DNA of 39,687 nt from Candidatus Ruthturnera sp. (GTDB lineage: Bacteria; Pseudomonadota; Gammaproteobacteria; PS1; Pseudothioglobaceae), in contig JAUVOQ010000010.1 in NCBI GenBank assembly GCA_030599095.1, positions 1 through 39,687 of the forward strand. Direction: 5' to 3'. The notes below the pieces were generated by a model. That model did no database searches and was not told the origin of the DNA. It saw only the letters and a list, made by a program, of their open reading frames with translations. Positions 30,348 through 38,159 of the stretch are shown here, one piece after another. The position numbers and the translations under genes are program-made. How positions within the stretch are numbered: the first letter of the stretch is position 1; every line of letters starts with the position of its first letter.

Positions 30348-31598
30348 TCATTCAATTATTCTCGTAATTTTTTTAATATATTCACTTACTTTCACAACAG
30401 CCTTTAAATTATTTTCAAAAAAGTCTATAAAATCTTCCACAAATTTATTTGCTAAATTTTCTAAACCTTCTTCAATAATCATTTCTGACAAACATTTTTC
30501 TCCATTCTTACCCTTATCAAGACAAAAATAATCCCAAGTTAGGCAAGATGATGAATCAGGTTTTTTCCCAGTAAATTTTAAGGGTTGTAATTCTTCCTTT
30601 ATAATTCTTGTTAAGTCAACCTCATCTAAATTTTTCAATTGTTTATCTTTAAAAAATCCATAATAAGGGTAATAGTCAAATTTGTAGAATTCTAATGTAA
30701 AATATAAAACACAATCTTGGTTTCTAATAATTATAGGTTGGTGGTGCCTCTTGTTTTTACATAATTTTTTTTTAAATTCTTCTACATTCCAACCTTTCTC
30801 TATATTCTCTATCTTTTCTTTATTCTTTGGACTCTCAAATTCTGATTTTATTTTTTCATAAAATTCTTGAAATATTTTAATTCTAAAATCATCAAAATTA
30901 TTATATATCGCCAAAGTTCCTTTTGGGTTTTCTAATAATTTTTCTACAATATCCATGTTCAAATCCTCGTTTTGTCCTGTTAATTTTTCAATTAAAATTT
31001 TATATTGAATTAGTGCTTCTCTTAAAACTGACTTTTCTGCTGATTGTTTTGTGCAGTCTTTTATCCAGCTAAGAATTTCCTTTTTAAATGAAATACGCTT
31101 GTATTCAATACCTTTACTACTTCCTGCACTTGCCTTTTTGCCGTCTAAGGTTAAATAAAACATTTTCACTTCTTGCTCATCTTTTCCTCGTTTTTTTAAC
31201 TCTTGAGCATAGTCAAATAATTGATTATTTTGATCATCAGCATAAATTTTCATTTCAATACCAAAAATCTCAGAGTCTGTTTCAAGGGTAAAATCAATTC
31301 GGCGATTTTCATCTGTTGGGTCTTCTCTTTTAGGATTTTTAGCAGTGTTAAAATCTTTACTTTTTAAAACTTTCTTTGCAAAACTTTTTAGGAAAATATC
31401 ATTTTGCCCATGTGAGCCTTTAGGGTCTAACAACTCATAAATAAAACGAGAGTGTGTCTTAACTTCATAGTGCTCCATCTTTAAAATTCTAAAAATATTA
31501 AAATTCTCTCCTTGCTGATTGGCATATTTTTCATGGGTTTCCACCATCTCAGCCACTAGCTTTATTAATGTACTAGTTCTTACCTGTTCTTTATTCAT
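30348..31598 (-). CDS. PD-(D/E)XK nuclease-family protein (PDDEXK_4 type)
   Basis: The frame is open to 31730, but the ATG at 31598 (MNKEQVRTSTLIKLVAEM) lies inside the last codons of cysM, overlaps it by 8 nt and starts the recognisable domain; this gives 416 residues. The N-terminal part has NIFRILKMEHYEVKTHSRFI and YELLDPKGSHGQ, typical of the PDDEXK_4 family. The nuclease site is Asp102 (RRIDFTLE), Glu115-x-Lys117 (GIEMKIYA) and the downstream Gln126 and Tyr130 (NQLFDY). The C-terminal half is charged and not recognised. Such proteins occur in defence and mobile regions. It is the last gene of the hom-thrC-ATPase-cysM operon and is distinctly AT-rich. Confidence 0.8.
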   Translation of the reverse strand: MNKEQVRTSTLIKLVAEMVETHEKYANQQGENFNIFRILKMEHYEVKTHSRFIYELLDPKGSHGQNDIFLKSFAKKVLKSKDFNTAKNPKREDPTDENRRIDFTLETDSEIFGIEMKIYADDQNNQLFDYAQELKKRGKDEQEVKMFYLTLDGKKASAGSSKGIEYKRISFKKEILSWIKDCTKQSAEKSVLREALIQYKILIEKLTGQNEDLNMDIVEKLLENPKGTLAIYNNFDDFRIKIFQEFYEKIKSEFESPKNKEKIENIEKGWNVEEFKKKLCKNKRHHQPIIIRNQDCVLYFTLEFYKFDYYPYYGFFKDKQLKNLDEVDLTRIIKEELQPLKFTGKKPDSSSCLTWDYFCLDKGKNGEKCLSEMIIEEGLENLANKFVEDFIDFFENNLKAVVKVSEYIKKITRIIE

Positions 31599-32499
31599 TT
31601 TTATTAAACAATCCAGTTGATAAGTAACGGTCTCCTCGGTCGCAAGCAATGGTAACAATGGTGGCATTATTGACTTGTTTGGATAATTCAATAGCCACCG
31701 ATACAGCACCACCAGAAGATACGCCAGCAAAAATACCCTCTTGTGTGGCTAAGTCTCGTGTGGTTTGTTCTGCTAAGATTTGTGAGATATCCATAATGAT
31801 GTCGACCTTAGAGCGGTCAAAAAATTTTGGTAAATATTCCTTTGGCCAACGGCGAATGCCAGCAATTTGCGCACCATCTTCAGGTTGTACGCCAATAATT
31901 TGAACCGCTGGTTTTTTTGCCTTCAAGCTATCTGATACACCCATAATCGTACCAGTCGTTCCCATGGCAGAGACAAAATGAGTGATTGCTCCTTGTGTAT
32001 CTTGCCAAATTTCTTGCGCAGTTGCGTTAATGTGAGCGTTTGGGTTGTCTGGGTTAGAAAATTGGTCAAGCTGTTTGCCTTTGCCTTGTTTCTCCATTTT
32101 ATCAGCCAAGTCTCTAGCACCTTCCATGCCTTCATCTTTAGTAACTAAGATAAGTTGAGCGCCATAAGCACTCATGGCATCACGCCTTTCTTGTGAAAGA
32201 TGATCAGGCATAATCAAAATCATTTTATAACCTTTAATGGCTGCTACCATGGCGAGTGCAATACCAGTATTGCCGCTAGTGGCTTCAATTAAGGTGTCAC
32301 CTAGGGATATTTCACCTCGCTTTTCACTGCTTACAACCATATTCAGCGCCGCTCTATCTTTAACCGAACCTGCAGGGTTGTTACCTTCTAATTTGAGTAA
32401 AATAGTGTTTGATAGATTAGGATTGAGCCGCTTAAGTTTGACTAAAGGCGTATTGCCAATGGTTTGTTCTATGGTTTGATATGTTATTTTTTGCGACAT
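31591..32499 (-). CDS. cysM: Cysteine synthase B
   Basis: CysM makes cysteine from O-acetylserine and sulfide or thiosulfate with PLP. The 302-residue protein closely follows E. coli CysM: IEQTIGNTPLVKL, the PLP lysine Lys47 in NPAGSVKDRAAL, EATSGNTGIALAM, VSAMGTTGTIMG, IRRWPKEYLP, and the end CDRGDRYLSTG. Its ATG lies 16 nt inside the end of the upstream small gene, and its own end overlaps the nuclease start by 8 nt. It is thus translationally linked to accessory genes on both sides. Confidence 0.95.
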   Translation of the reverse strand: MSQKITYQTIEQTIGNTPLVKLKRLNPNLSNTILLKLEGNNPAGSVKDRAALNMVVSSEKRGEISLGDTLIEATSGNTGIALAMVAAIKGYKMILIMPDHLSQERRDAMSAYGAQLILVTKDEGMEGARDLADKMEKQGKGKQLDQFSNPDNPNAHINATAQEIWQDTQGAITHFVSAMGTTGTIMGVSDSLKAKKPAVQIIGVQPEDGAQIAGIRRWPKEYLPKFFDRSKVDIIMDISQILAEQTTRDLATQEGIFAGVSSGGAVSVAIELSKQVNNATIVTIACDRGDRYLSTGLFNKNE

Positions 32500-33038
32500 A
32501 AGGCGTTAAATTCCAAGTGATGTGGTGCATTCATTTGAAGGAATTTATCTGGTGTATTATTTATTGTATTCCTTGCTTTATTATTGCTTTTTTTACTAAC
32601 ACCAATATTGTAAATACTAACAAAATAGGGAGAATATTCCTCTAAGAAAGATTTGCAGTCGTAAAATTTATTACCAACACTGCGACAATATTCTATAACG
32701 CATTGTGCGCCTTTCAATTGTTGTTCAACTTCTTTTGCTTGTTTTTTTGCTTGACACAATTCAATAAAAATTAACTTCTTATCAGCAATAGCAATAATAA
32801 CAAAATCTGCACGTTTACATTGACCTATGTCACTAGAGCACTTGAAAAAAAAATTTAAATCTGGAAAATGGTCTGTTTTAATAGCAATAGCATCTTGCGG
32901 AGTTTGTCTAACGGTTATTGAATATTTAGGTTCAGACTCAATCTCTTCTAACTTTATACAGGGCTTACCATATTCCCCTTCTTTCGATTTTATTAATTTG
33001 TCGCCAAATATTTTTTTCAATAACTCAAAATCATCCAT
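32484..33038 (-). CDS. Small protein with possible PD-(D/E)XK-like core, partner of the AAA ATPase
   Basis: I do not recognise this 184-residue protein as a named family. Its middle part, RADFVIIAIADKKLIFIE followed by LCQAKKQAKEVEQQLKGAQC, has the strand-strand-helix look of a PD-(D/E)XK core with Asp78 and Glu93; the usual Lys two residues after the Glu is Cys95, and Lys98 or Lys99 might replace it. It has six further cysteines. The ATG at 33038 starts 2 nt after the ATPase stop; a TTG at 33050 would overlap it. The gene ends 16 nt inside cysM. The tight link to the ATPase suggests an effector or regulator of one two-gene system. Confidence 0.75.
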   Translation of the reverse strand: MDDFELLKKIFGDKLIKSKEGEYGKPCIKLEEIESEPKYSITVRQTPQDAIAIKTDHFPDLNFFFKCSSDIGQCKRADFVIIAIADKKLIFIELCQAKKQAKEVEQQLKGAQCVIEYCRSVGNKFYDCKSFLEEYSPYFVSIYNIGVSKKSNNKARNTINNTPDKFLQMNAPHHLEFNALCRKK

Positions 33039-33040
33039 TT

Positions 33041-34417
33041 TTATTGCCAAATGATACTTTCTTGTATTCCATTCATTTTATCGATGGTGCTATCAAAGCC
33101 ACTATTTCCAATTCCTGATTTATCATCTATTTTTACTGAGGTTAGAGTGTTGTTCCGAGTTTTTCTACTGTTACCATCTAACTTTACTAATGCTTTTTTG
33201 GCGACATACATTTTAACTTGTTGAGATGTTAATAAATCATTAGGGGTGTATCCCTCCTGTTCAGCAATTGTTTTTAAAAAGACATCTTCATCCTTAGAGT
33301 TAAGCATAATTAAAGTGCTGAATTCTTTGATAATATAATCACTATGGGTTGTGATAAATACCTTGATGCCTGCATTAACTAAGTTGGCTAATATTTGGGC
33401 AATAAGGCGTTGATTTTCAGGGTGTAAATTTAATTCTGGCTCATCTATAATGAGTAAATCATTTGGCTTTGCAACATGTTTTATATAAAAACCAAGGTCT
33501 AGCAATGAACGCACTGCACTAGAGCTTTCTCCCATTTCTAGTTTTATTCTTGATCCTTTTGGATGAAAATTCAGATTATCGTTTTTATCTAATTGGTATT
33601 TACCACCAAGAATACTATTAAATTTATTTAGAATGTCAGGATGTTGTTTTGTGATGAAACTGTCTTTTTTGGATATATTTGGTAATTTTCTCTGAAAATC
33701 TACATTTTTTTCAACTGGAAGGGCGTAATCATGGTAATTATTAAACAATAATTCCATCGGATCTATTTCTTTATTTTTGTGCATTTCTTTTAATAAACGC
33801 GTGCGAGCAAAATCTAACTCATCTTTAAAAATTGCCGCACCTGTTCGTTCTGCACTTGCGATAAAGACATTTGGTAATAAATCATCAAACAAAATTTCAA
33901 TAATAGAATTTGCAATAATATTTTTAATAAAATGATGTGGAAATGTTATTTTATCTTTACCTAATAAGGAAATTAACAAGTCATTATCATTTTTTTCTTT
34001 GATTAAAGAAAACATTTCACCTTCACCACTTCCAACGGTCTGCTTAAATTCTTTTTCTAAAGATGGTTTTTTAGTTACTTCAATATCAAATTTAGAGGTC
34101 CGAAACAAACCCTCTTTTGAAGCGAAAATATCTGATAATTGTTTACTGTATTTTTGACATGCTATTCGCAAAATATCATTAATTTGAGTTGTGTAATGTG
34201 TTAAATTGATGGATATACTGCCATTGCGTAATAAGTCTTCAACATAAGAATCCGTAACATCTATTTGTAAAAAATCATTTTTTGAATTTAAAAAACCAAA
34301 TAAAGAATAGGTTGTGTAAGTTTTCCCTGTATTATTTTTGCCACAAACGATAGTCAAATCACCCACTTCAAACTCTGCTTGCTTTATTATTCCAAGATTT
34401 TTTAGTTTAATTTTCAT
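33041..34417 (-). CDS. OLD/RecF-like AAA family ATPase
   Basis: This 458-residue protein is an ABC/SMC-type ATPase of the AAA_15/AAA_21 kind. The N-terminus is MKIKLKNLGIIKQAEFEVGD, with Walker A GKNNTGKT (26-33). The signature region is GESSSAVRSLLDLGF, Walker B LLIIDEPELNLHPENQ (Asp325, Glu326) and the switch His358 in ITTHSDYII. After about residue 400 only a short tail follows, so there is no TOPRIM nuclease as in OLD or GajA. Related ATPases power several anti-phage systems together with a separate effector. It starts 8 nt after thrC and is followed within 2 nt by the small gene. Confidence 0.85.
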   Translation of the reverse strand: MKIKLKNLGIIKQAEFEVGDLTIVCGKNNTGKTYTTYSLFGFLNSKNDFLQIDVTDSYVEDLLRNGSISINLTHYTTQINDILRIACQKYSKQLSDIFASKEGLFRTSKFDIEVTKKPSLEKEFKQTVGSGEGEMFSLIKEKNDNDLLISLLGKDKITFPHHFIKNIIANSIIEILFDDLLPNVFIASAERTGAAIFKDELDFARTRLLKEMHKNKEIDPMELLFNNYHDYALPVEKNVDFQRKLPNISKKDSFITKQHPDILNKFNSILGGKYQLDKNDNLNFHPKGSRIKLEMGESSSAVRSLLDLGFYIKHVAKPNDLLIIDEPELNLHPENQRLIAQILANLVNAGIKVFITTHSDYIIKEFSTLIMLNSKDEDVFLKTIAEQEGYTPNDLLTSQQVKMYVAKKALVKLDGNSRKTRNNTLTSVKIDDKSGIGNSGFDSTIDKMNGIQESIIWQ

Positions 34418-34425
34418 AATTCTTT

Positions 34426-35490
34426 TTATATATTATTTAAAATAGCGTCTTTGACCTCAATCATCACCGGGTTAATGTTAATCATTTGATTGGTACATTG
34501 TGAGATTGCTGTGTCAGGGTCTTTTAAGCCATGACCTGTTAAAGTGCAGACGATTTTAGAGTCGTTTGCTATTTTGCCATTTTTAATGTCACGCATTGCG
34601 CCTGCTAGTGAGGTTGCTGAAGCGGGTTCGCAGAAAATACCTTCTTTTTCAGTGAGTAATTTTTGTGCACTTAAAATTTCCTCATCGGTTAATGCATCAA
34701 ACCAGCCACCTGATTCTTTTTCAGCCTTGTGGGCTAAATCCCAGTTTTGTGGGTGACCAATACGAATGGCGGTTGCAATGGTTTCGGGGTTATTTATCAT
34801 TGCGCCTTTAACAAAAGGCGCAGAGCCTAAAGCTTGATAGCCGAGCATTTTAGGTGTGTTGTTTGCTTTGCCCTCTTTATGATATTCTGTATATCCCATC
34901 CAGTGTGCTGAGATATTTCCAGCGTTGCCCACAGGTAGGCAGTGATAATCTGGTGCGTAGCCAAGTTCTTCTATAATTTCAAAGGCAGCGGTTTTTTGCC
35001 CTTGCAGACGAAATGGGTTGATTGAATTAACAATTGATACAGGTGCATGTTCAGCCACCTCTTTAACCAAACGCATGCCATCGTCAAAGTTACCTTTGAT
35101 TTGAATAATAACAGCACCATGAATCATTGCTTGAGCCAACTTACCCAGTGCAATTTTTCCTTCAGGAATCAGTACAAATGCTTTAATACCAGCACGCGCA
35201 GCGTAAGCCGCAGCGGATGCTGAGGTGTTGCCTGTAGAGGCGCAAATAATTGCTTTAGAGCCAGATTCAACTGCCTTGGTAACTGCCAAGGTCATACCGC
35301 GGTCTTTAAACGAGCCTGTCGGGTTTAAGCCTTCGTATTTGATGTAAATATCAACATTTTTACCCAACTCCTTGGGTATATTTTGAAGACGAATGAGTGG
35401 TGTGTTTCCCTCACCTAGGCTAATAATTTTGGTGTCATCACTGACAGGAAGTCTGTCTTTATAGTGTTCAATTAAGCCTGTATATCTCAT
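34426..35490 (-). CDS. thrC: Threonine synthase
   Basis: Threonine synthase converts O-phosphohomoserine to threonine with PLP. The 354-residue protein has ISLGEGNTPLIRL, the PLP lysine Lys62 in NPTGSFKDRGM, ASTGNTSASAAAYAARAG, LPVGNAGNISAHW and EPASATSLAG. The length and layout fit the short threonine synthase class. It follows hom by 12 nt in the same operon. Confidence 0.96.
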   Translation of the reverse strand: MRYTGLIEHYKDRLPVSDDTKIISLGEGNTPLIRLQNIPKELGKNVDIYIKYEGLNPTGSFKDRGMTLAVTKAVESGSKAIICASTGNTSASAAAYAARAGIKAFVLIPEGKIALGKLAQAMIHGAVIIQIKGNFDDGMRLVKEVAEHAPVSIVNSINPFRLQGQKTAAFEIIEELGYAPDYHCLPVGNAGNISAHWMGYTEYHKEGKANNTPKMLGYQALGSAPFVKGAMINNPETIATAIRIGHPQNWDLAHKAEKESGGWFDALTDEEILSAQKLLTEKEGIFCEPASATSLAGAMRDIKNGKIANDSKIVCTLTGHGLKDPDTAISQCTNQMININPVMIEVKDAILNNI

Positions 35491-35502
35491 TATTTTTTTT
35501 CC

Positions 35503-36780
35503 TTAATTAAGCATCTCAACAGAGATAATTTTAACATCTTCTTGAACGTAGTCATGGGTCTGAATTTCTACCACTGCCTTGTTCAGTTCACTGGTTTTGA
35601 TAAAATTGGTAATAATGGCGATGTGTGCATTATTTTTCTGGTCAATTTGCTTTTGTATAACGGACTCTACACTAATATTATGATTGGCTAAAGTTGCCGT
35701 AATGTCTGCCAAAACGCCCGGCTTATCAGCGGTTAATAAACACAAGTAGAAAACGCTTTCAATGTCATCAGTTTTGCAATTTGGAATGTCTATTAATGAT
35801 TGCCAGCCCAAGATATCATGATTTACAGTGCCTTTGATAATATCAACCAAATCAGCAATAACACTACTTGCCGTTGCTTCAGAGCCTGCACCAGCGCCAT
35901 AATAAAGCGTTTCACCAACTGCATTGCCTTTAACCAATACACTGTTCATAACCCCGTCAACATTGGATAGTAGATGGGCTTTAGGCACTAAAGTTGGGTG
36001 CACACGCATTTGTAATTTGCCATCTAATTTTTTAGCAATGCCTAGGTGTTTAATGGTATAACCCAATTGTGTTGCAAAAGCAATGTCTTCCCCACTGATT
36101 TTGCTAATACCTTGTGTTGAAACTTGATTAAATTGTAACTTACAGCCAAATGCCATTGAGGCGAGAATGGCTAATTTATGTGCCGCATCAATACCTTCTA
36201 CATCAAAAGTAGGATCAGCCTCAGCGTAGCCCAGTGCTTGCGCCTCTTTAAGAACACTTCCAAAGTCTCTACCTTTGTTACGCATTTCAGTTAGGATAAA
36301 GTTGCTTGTGCCATTAATAATGCCAACAACCAATTCAATTTGATTGGCGCTTAAACCTTGCTCTAAAGATTTTAAAATAGGAATGCCGCCAGCAACAGCC
36401 GCTTCAAATAAAAGATGCGTGTTGTTATCTTTTGCTAAGGCTAGTAGTTCATTGCCATGTGTAGCAATTAAAGCTTTGTTAGCGGTGACAACATGTTTGC
36501 CATTTTTAATGGCTTGTTCGACCAAATTTTTAGCCAGGACTGTGCCACCTATTAATTCTAAAACAACATCAATCTTATCATTATTCACAATCTCAAATGG
36601 GTCTTGAGTTAGTTTAATATGCTCAGTAGGGCAAATGCGCGTTTGGGTTGTGTCTCTTACAGCCGCATGAGTGACCTTAATACCATCGCCAGATCGGCGC
36701 ATAATTTGCGCTTGGTTTTTGTTTAACACATTCACCACGCCGCCACCGACAGTGCCCAGCCCTAAAATTCCAATATTCAT
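35503..36780 (-). CDS. hom: Homoserine dehydrogenase (monofunctional, with ACT domain)
   Basis: This enzyme reduces aspartate semialdehyde to homoserine for threonine and methionine. The NAD(P) loop is IGILGLGTVGGGV at the N-terminus; KHVVTANKALIA and the catalytic GIINGTSNFILTEM and EADPTFDVEGIDAAHKL segments follow. The C-terminal ACT domain (about residues 345-425, from FYLCLLTADKPGVLADITAT) is the usual site of threonine feedback. There is no aspartokinase fusion. It is the first gene of the six-gene minus-strand operon and has an extended -10 promoter ahead. Confidence 0.96.
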   Translation of the reverse strand: MNIGILGLGTVGGGVVNVLNKNQAQIMRRSGDGIKVTHAAVRDTTQTRICPTEHIKLTQDPFEIVNNDKIDVVLELIGGTVLAKNLVEQAIKNGKHVVTANKALIATHGNELLALAKDNNTHLLFEAAVAGGIPILKSLEQGLSANQIELVVGIINGTSNFILTEMRNKGRDFGSVLKEAQALGYAEADPTFDVEGIDAAHKLAILASMAFGCKLQFNQVSTQGISKISGEDIAFATQLGYTIKHLGIAKKLDGKLQMRVHPTLVPKAHLLSNVDGVMNSVLVKGNAVGETLYYGAGAGSEATASSVIADLVDIIKGTVNHDILGWQSLIDIPNCKTDDIESVFYLCLLTADKPGVLADITATLANHNISVESVIQKQIDQKNNAHIAIITNFIKTSELNKAVVEIQTHDYVQEDVKIISVEMLN

Positions 36781-36831
36781 AAGTAAAATTCCTATTTATA
36801 TATATAAAAGAGGTCTCAAAATTAAAAAGGC

Positions 36832-36840
36832 ATTATACCA
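36832..36840 (-). promoter_or_regulatory. Extended -10 promoter of the hom-thrC operon
   Basis: TGG-TATAAT on the minus strand is a perfect extended -10, 52 nt ahead of the hom ATG. No clear -35 box is seen. I find no other strong promoter between here and the nuclease gene, so this may drive all six genes. Confidence 0.5.
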
Positions 36841-36881
36841 ATAGGATGTTTATATATAGAGTTATTGAACGGGGTGGCGGT

Positions 36882-37421
36882 TTATTTGCCTAAAACAATC
36901 GCTGAACATTTAAGTGGACGCAAGTATTGATTAGGAATTTTGTGCTGATTATTAAAAAGTACAGGCGCTAAGGCTTTTAGCATATCTTCATAAATTGGTT
37001 TTTTAAAATCAACCACATCTTCAATAGGGCGCCAATAATCCACCCATGTCCAATCATCAAATTCTACTTGTGCATGAGTGTCTAGTTTGATGTTATTTTC
37101 ATCTGAGACAAGGCGTAACAAAAACCAAACTTGTTTTTGACCAATGCACATAGGCTTTTGTTGACGCTTAATGTAATAATCGGGCAAATCATAACGCAGC
37201 CATTTAGGTGTTTTGGCAAGAACACTCACGTGCTCAGCGGATAGGCCAATTTCTTCATTAAGCTCTCGAAAAAGTGCATTCAACTCACTCTCACCAAAGT
37301 CAATACCACCTTGTGGCAATTGCCAAGCATCTTGTTTAGAGCGTTTGGCTAAAAGTACTTGTTGTTTGTCATTAGTAATAACAATACCAACATTAGCCCG
37401 ATAGCCCTCACTATCAATCAC
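36882..37421 (-). CDS. rppH: RNA pyrophosphohydrolase RppH
   Basis: RppH removes pyrophosphate from the 5' end of mRNAs and so starts their decay. The N-terminus MIDSEGYRANVGIVI matches the family and begins with a GTG at 37421. The complete Nudix box lies at residues 38-60 (GGIDFGESELNAL then FRELNEEIGL). PKWLRYDLPDYY and CIGQKQVWFLLRL are family-specific. The length is 179 residues. It lies 20 nt after the YccA-like gene. Confidence 0.95.
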   Translation of the reverse strand: MIDSEGYRANVGIVITNDKQQVLLAKRSKQDAWQLPQGGIDFGESELNALFRELNEEIGLSAEHVSVLAKTPKWLRYDLPDYYIKRQQKPMCIGQKQVWFLLRLVSDENNIKLDTHAQVEFDDWTWVDYWRPIEDVVDFKKPIYEDMLKALAPVLFNNQHKIPNQYLRPLKCSAIVLGK

Positions 37422-37441
37422 ATTAATTTTGTGTTAGTCAA

Positions 37442-38101
37442 TTAGTCTTCGCCAGAAAACACACCTAACAATTGCAATAAACTTAAAAATAAGTTATAAA
37501 TTGAAATAAACAGTGTTACCGTTGCCATGATGTAATTTGTCTCACCACCGCGGATAATATTTGAAGTTTCAAATAAAATCAAACCACTCATTAGTAAAAT
37601 AAACGCCACAGATACCGCCAGTGATAATGCTGGCATAGCAAAGAAATAAGCGGCAATACCTGCTAAGAATGCCACAACAATACCTGCTGTTAAAAAGCCA
37701 GATAAAAAACTAAAATCCTTGCCCGAGGTAATGGCATAAAAAGACAAGGACAAGAAAATAAGCCCCGTGCCTGTCATTGCCATTGCAATCAGTTCAGAGC
37801 CATTTGAAAAAGCGGTTGTATAAGCGCCAATAATAGGACCTAATGTCAGCCCCATAAAGCCTGTTAATGCGAATACTGCTAAAATTCCGTAACTTGAACT
37901 CTTGAGTTTGTTGGTTAAATACAGTAAGCCAAAATAACCACCAAGGGTGATTAAAAGACCAAAATGTGGCAGGTTTAAAGACAGGGCAAGATAAGCCATA
38001 AGCCCACTAAATAATAAAGTTGCAGAAAGTAATTGGTAGGTATTTTTTAAAACGCTATTAATGCTAATGCCATGTGCTTGGGTGTTGACGTTTATACTCA
38101 T
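37442..38101 (-). CDS. Bax inhibitor-1 (YccA/YbhL) family membrane protein
   Basis: This 219-residue protein is almost entirely hydrophobic with about seven membrane helices, beginning near residue 20 (TYQLLSATLLFSGLMAYLAL). Family markers include LTGFMGLTLGPIIGAY and the end SIYNLFLSLLQLLGVFSGED, close to E. coli YccA. In E. coli YccA interacts with FtsH; some family members act as calcium-leak channels. It is divergent from murD and probably co-transcribed with rppH. Confidence 0.92.
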   Translation of the reverse strand: MSINVNTQAHGISINSVLKNTYQLLSATLLFSGLMAYLALSLNLPHFGLLITLGGYFGLLYLTNKLKSSSYGILAVFALTGFMGLTLGPIIGAYTTAFSNGSELIAMAMTGTGLIFLSLSFYAITSGKDFSFLSGFLTAGIVVAFLAGIAAYFFAMPALSLAVSVAFILLMSGLILFETSNIIRGGETNYIMATVTLFISIYNLFLSLLQLLGVFSGED

Positions 38102-38159
38102 GATTATGCCTCGTATTTAGAAGTGTACAATGCAATCATTTTATACCGAAAATAAACAC

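Noticed and set aside
31599-31730. 44-codon extension of the PDDEXK nuclease
   Set aside because: It is read out of frame through the end of cysM; the ATG at 31598 begins the recognisable domain.
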